Assembly (NCBI RefSeq): GCF_034676545.1
Contig: NZ_JAUCBZ010000015.1
Location: forward strand, 1,457,001 to 1,521,000
Length of the DNA: 64,000 bases
Reading direction: 5' to 3'
From: Pararhodobacter sp.
GTDB taxonomy: Bacteria > Pseudomonadota > Alphaproteobacteria > Rhodobacterales > Rhodobacteraceae
Made by a program: the position numbers and the translations under genes. Below, piece after piece: positions 61,695 through 64,000 of the stretch; positions within the stretch are counted from its first letter, which is position 1; each line of letters starts with the position of its first letter. The notes under the pieces were generated by a model. The model had not been told where the DNA came from and did no database searches. It was given only the letters and a program-made list of their open reading frames with translations.

Positions 61695-62135
61695 TCAGAG
61701 ATCAATATCGTAGGTTTTCCATGTCGTCGCCGTCGCCAGCTTGTCATAGAGTGCCCGCGCCCGCGCGTTATCCTCGGCGGTGATCCAGCGGACCTTGGTC
61801 CAGCCCAACCGGCGCCCTTCCTCGGCAACGGCCTCGATCAACGCCCGTGCGGCACCAGAGCCGCGTGCCGCTGGATCCACGAACAAATCGTCCAGAAATC
61901 CGCCAACCGCTGCGGCCAACGGTCGAAAATACGGCCGAAAATGCGTGAGCCCCACCAGGGCACCCCCGGTATCCTCAGCGACGAATGCACTCACCTCATG
62001 CGCCGGGTCCTGGATCCATCCCCACACCCGGTCGCGCATCAGAGGCGTTTGTTCGACCTCGTAGAACGCAGCATAGTCGGCATAGAGCCGCTCCCATGCG
62101 GCGCGGTCTTGTTCAACGGGGCGTCTGATCTGCAT
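61695..62135 (-). CDS. GNAT-family N-acetyltransferase
   Basis: 146 residues from the ATG at 62135 (MQIRRPVEQDRAAWERLYAD), with GAGGAGCCCCAAGG upstream. The acetyl-CoA-binding motif A is FLDDLFVDPAARGSGAARAL (residues ~81-100, RGSGAA loop) and motif B is KVRWITAEDNARARALYDKL. The substrate is unknown; small-molecule or amino-group donors are typical. It is convergent with hisE. Confidence 0.9.
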   Translation of the reverse strand: MQIRRPVEQDRAAWERLYADYAAFYEVEQTPLMRDRVWGWIQDPAHEVSAFVAEDTGGALVGLTHFRPYFRPLAAAVGGFLDDLFVDPAARGSGAARALIEAVAEEGRRLGWTKVRWITAEDNARARALYDKLATATTWKTYDIDL

Positions 62136-62270
62136 CCTTGGGGCTCCTCGGTTATTTCTCATCCTAGACTTGGGAAAAATTTCCGGCAATGGCGTGTTCT
62201 CTGATCCTTGCCCTTTCCTTTCGCGGCCCTTTCCCGTATGGCCGCATCTGTTCAAAATGGAGCCGCAGAA

Positions 62271-63062
62271 ATGCAAGGTAGCGCCAATCTCAACCTGATG
62301 ATCAAGGCCGCGCGCAAAGCGGGGCGCTCGCTGGTCAAGGACTTCCGCGAGGTCGAGAACCTTCAGGTGTCCTCGAAGGGTCCGGGCGATTTTGTCACCC
62401 GCGCCGACCGCGAAGCCGAGCGGATCCTGAAAGACGACCTGTTGGCAGCGCGTCCGAACTATGGCTGGCTGGGCGAAGAAACCGGCGAGACCGAGGGCAC
62501 CGACCCGACCCGGCGCTGGATCGTCGATCCCTTGGACGGCACCACCAATTTCCTGCACGGTCTGCCGCATTGGGCGGTGTCGATCGCGTTGGAGCACAAG
62601 GGCGAGATCATCGCCGGCGTGGTCTTTGACGCGGCAAAAAGCGAGCTGTTCTACGCCGAAAAAGGCCTTGGTGCCTATATGAACGACACACGATTGCGGG
62701 TGTCGGGTCGGTCGCGGATGATTGATTGTATTTTTGCCACCGGCGTCCCGTTTGCCGGGCGTCCCGCCTTGCCCGCGACGTTGCAAGACCTTGCGCGGCT
62801 GATGCCGGTTTGCGCCGGGGTGCGCCGTTGGGGTGCCGCCGCGCTGGATCTCGCCTATGTTGCCGCCGGCCGCTATGATGGCTTCTGGGAACGCGGGTTG
62901 CAGCCCTGGGATACGGCCGCCGGGTCCTTGCTGGTGCGGGAGGCCGGTGGATTTATTGCGCCGATCCGCGACGGGCAAAATGCCATCGAATCTGGCGACA
63001 TGATTGCCGCGAATGGCGAGATTTTTGAAGGTTTCACGCGCATCATCCGCAATCAGGATTGA
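62271..63062 (+). CDS. suhB: Inositol-1-monophosphatase family protein (SuhB)
   Basis: 263 residues from the ATG at 62271 (GGAG nine bases upstream); the frame extends to 62208 without a ribosome site. Metal-binding motifs are GWLGEETG (Glu), WIVDPLDGTTNFLHGLPHWA (DPLDGT) and GFWERGLQPWDTAAGSLLVR (WD). It dephosphorylates inositol monophosphate, and SuhB also has RNA-related roles in other Proteobacteria. A strong terminator follows. Confidence 0.93.
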   Translation: MQGSANLNLMIKAARKAGRSLVKDFREVENLQVSSKGPGDFVTRADREAERILKDDLLAARPNYGWLGEETGETEGTDPTRRWIVDPLDGTTNFLHGLPHWAVSIALEHKGEIIAGVVFDAAKSELFYAEKGLGAYMNDTRLRVSGRSRMIDCIFATGVPFAGRPALPATLQDLARLMPVCAGVRRWGAAALDLAYVAAGRYDGFWERGLQPWDTAAGSLLVREAGGFIAPIRDGQNAIESGDMIAANGEIFEGFTRIIRNQD

Positions 63063-63083
63063 TCTGCCGTCGTCAGACTATGG

Positions 63084-63111
63084 AACGCCCGCCATTTCTG
63101 GCGGGCGTTTT
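63084..63111. terminator. Bidirectional terminator between suhB and the aminotransferase gene
   Basis: AACGCCCGCCA and TGGCGGGCGTT form a perfect 11-bp stem with a TTTC loop, followed by TT; flanking A and T bases serve both strands. It lies between the convergent stops. Confidence 0.9.
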
Positions 63112-63117
63112 GCGTCT

Positions 63118-64000
63118 TTAGCCCAGCACCTCGGTGATCGCCTCGGCGGTGACACGGGCGATCTGATCGGCTTCCGGCTTGGTCAGGCACAAAGGCGGGG
63201 CGAAACCCAGCAGATCCGCCTGCGGCATCGCGCGGGCAATCACGCCACGCTTGAGCATCGCCGCCACGACCTTTGGTCCGACGCTGCCCATCGGCGCAAA
63301 GGAGGCCCGGGTCGCCCGGTCGCTGGTCAGCTCAACGCCGCACAGCATGCCCTCGCCGCGAATATCGCCGACATTGGCGTGGCCGCCGATAGCATCCACC
63401 ATCGCGCCGCGCAGATAAGCGCCCACAGTCGCGGCATTCTCGACCAGGCCCAAGTCGTCGATCAGCTTGAGGTTGGCAACACCCGCCGCCGCGCCAATCG
63501 GGTGCGCCGAATAGGTCCAGCCGTGCCCGAACACGCCGTTTGCGTCGGTTCCCTGACACAGGACATCCCACATGCGCTGGCTGACAATAGACCCGGAGAG
63601 CGGCGCATAGGCCGAGGTCAGACCCTTGGCGATGGTGATCAGATCAGGCCGCATCCCGTAGTGATCCGAGCCGAACATGCTGCCGAGGCGACCAAAGGCG
63701 GTGATCACCTCGTCGGCAATCAGCAAGATATCGTGACGGTCCAGAACCTTTTGCACGGCCTGCCAATACCCGGCCGGAGGCGGCACGATGCCGCCAGTGC
63801 CCAACACGGGTTCGCCGATAAAGGCGGCGATGGTGTCGGCGCCCTCGCGCTCGATGATCGCCTCAAGGTCGGCGATCAGATAGGCGGTGAAATCGGCCTC
63901 GGTCATGTCGGCTTCAGGGCGGTGGTAGTAGTGTGGCGCTTTGGCGTGAACGACGCCTGCGAGTGGCAGATCAAACGTCTTGTGGAACAGTTCCAACCCG
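63118..64000 (-). CDS. Class III (omega) aminotransferase, C-terminal part (runs off window)
   Basis: About 294 residues of the C-terminal two-thirds. Signatures are AAFIGEPVLGTGGIVPPPAG, the cofactor Asp in ILLIADEVITAFGRLGSMFG, and the PLP lysine in DLITIAKGLTSAYAPLSGSI. Further features are HGWTYSAHPIGAAAGVANLK and LCGVELTSD near the end. It belongs to PLP-dependent aminotransferases acting on omega-amines (putrescine, beta-alanine, taurine types); the exact substrate is not clear. The N terminus is outside the window. Confidence 0.93.
   Translation of the reverse strand, partial: GLELFHKTFDLPLAGVVHAKAPHYYHRPEADMTEADFTAYLIADLEAIIEREGADTIAAFIGEPVLGTGGIVPPPAGYWQAVQKVLDRHDILLIADEVITAFGRLGSMFGSDHYGMRPDLITIAKGLTSAYAPLSGSIVSQRMWDVLCQGTDANGVFGHGWTYSAHPIGAAAGVANLKLIDDLGLVENAATVGAYLRGAMVDAIGGHANVGDIRGEGMLCGVELTSDRATRASFAPMGSVGPKVVAAMLKRGVIARAMPQADLLGFAPPLCLTKPEADQIARVTAEAITEVLG

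Overview
The window looks like chromosome from a Rhodobacteraceae (Roseobacter/Rhodobacter-type alphaproteobacterium). This rests on the high-GC, GC-ending codon use, the gene families present (TTT transporter, YjjI/YjjW, DUF3772 MscS channel, a two-HMA-domain CopA with CueR), an FNR-type box and short GC-rich hairpin repeats at gene ends. No search was run, so the placement is by pattern only.

Layout. 1-1.9 kb: edge of an FAD oxidoreductase, a tRNA-Met(CAT), then an IS5-family element (transposase broken by one base) lying directly against a truncated IS21 istA remnant. 1.9-8.4 kb: three exported proteins in one operon (two share a ~45-residue repeat; the third has SEL1 repeats and a peptidoglycan-binding-like tail), then a membrane protein. 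8.35-10 kb: fragments of an XRE regulator and an IS3 element, followed by an AT-richer hexapeptide acetyltransferase, a likely transferred patch. 10.4-20.7 kb: a catabolic block with tctCBA, a sulfatase-superfamily hydrolase, kynureninase, an aldehyde dehydrogenase, a LysR regulator, a DHDPS-family aldolase and 3-hydroxyanthranilate dioxygenase. Three similar T-N11-A dyads precede its three transcription units, suggesting one LysR regulon. 21.2-36.4 kb: a second catabolic block with an FAD oxidase and its LysR regulator on the minus strand, then a tightly coupled plus-strand operon (molybdopterin oxidoreductase, VOC protein, isochorismatase-like hydrolase, two PuuE-like deacetylase-fold proteins, amidase) and an oligopeptide-type ABC transporter whose binding-protein gene has a one-base frameshift. 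I think this is the best candidate for an undescribed pathway: the gene types fit oxidation, ring opening and hydrolysis of a cyclic amide or N-heterocycle.

36.4-42.8 kb: yjjW-yjjI (glycyl radical enzyme and activase) with a perfect FNR-type box upstream, a TDT-family transporter, a carnitine-dehydrogenase-like enzyme and sdaA. 42.9-47.2 kb: quinone reductase, LLM flavoenzyme, two Lrp/AsnC regulators and ilvC. 47.4-64 kb: mostly housekeeping, with a NYN/PIN-type nuclease candidate, TusA, MobA, a CueR-controlled copA-cueR unit, a chimeric HTH/VOC ORF, EVE and DUF2147 proteins, EamA exporter, AlaX, MscS channel, CysK, small membrane and lipoproteins, HisF-HisE, GNAT, SuhB and a partial class III aminotransferase.
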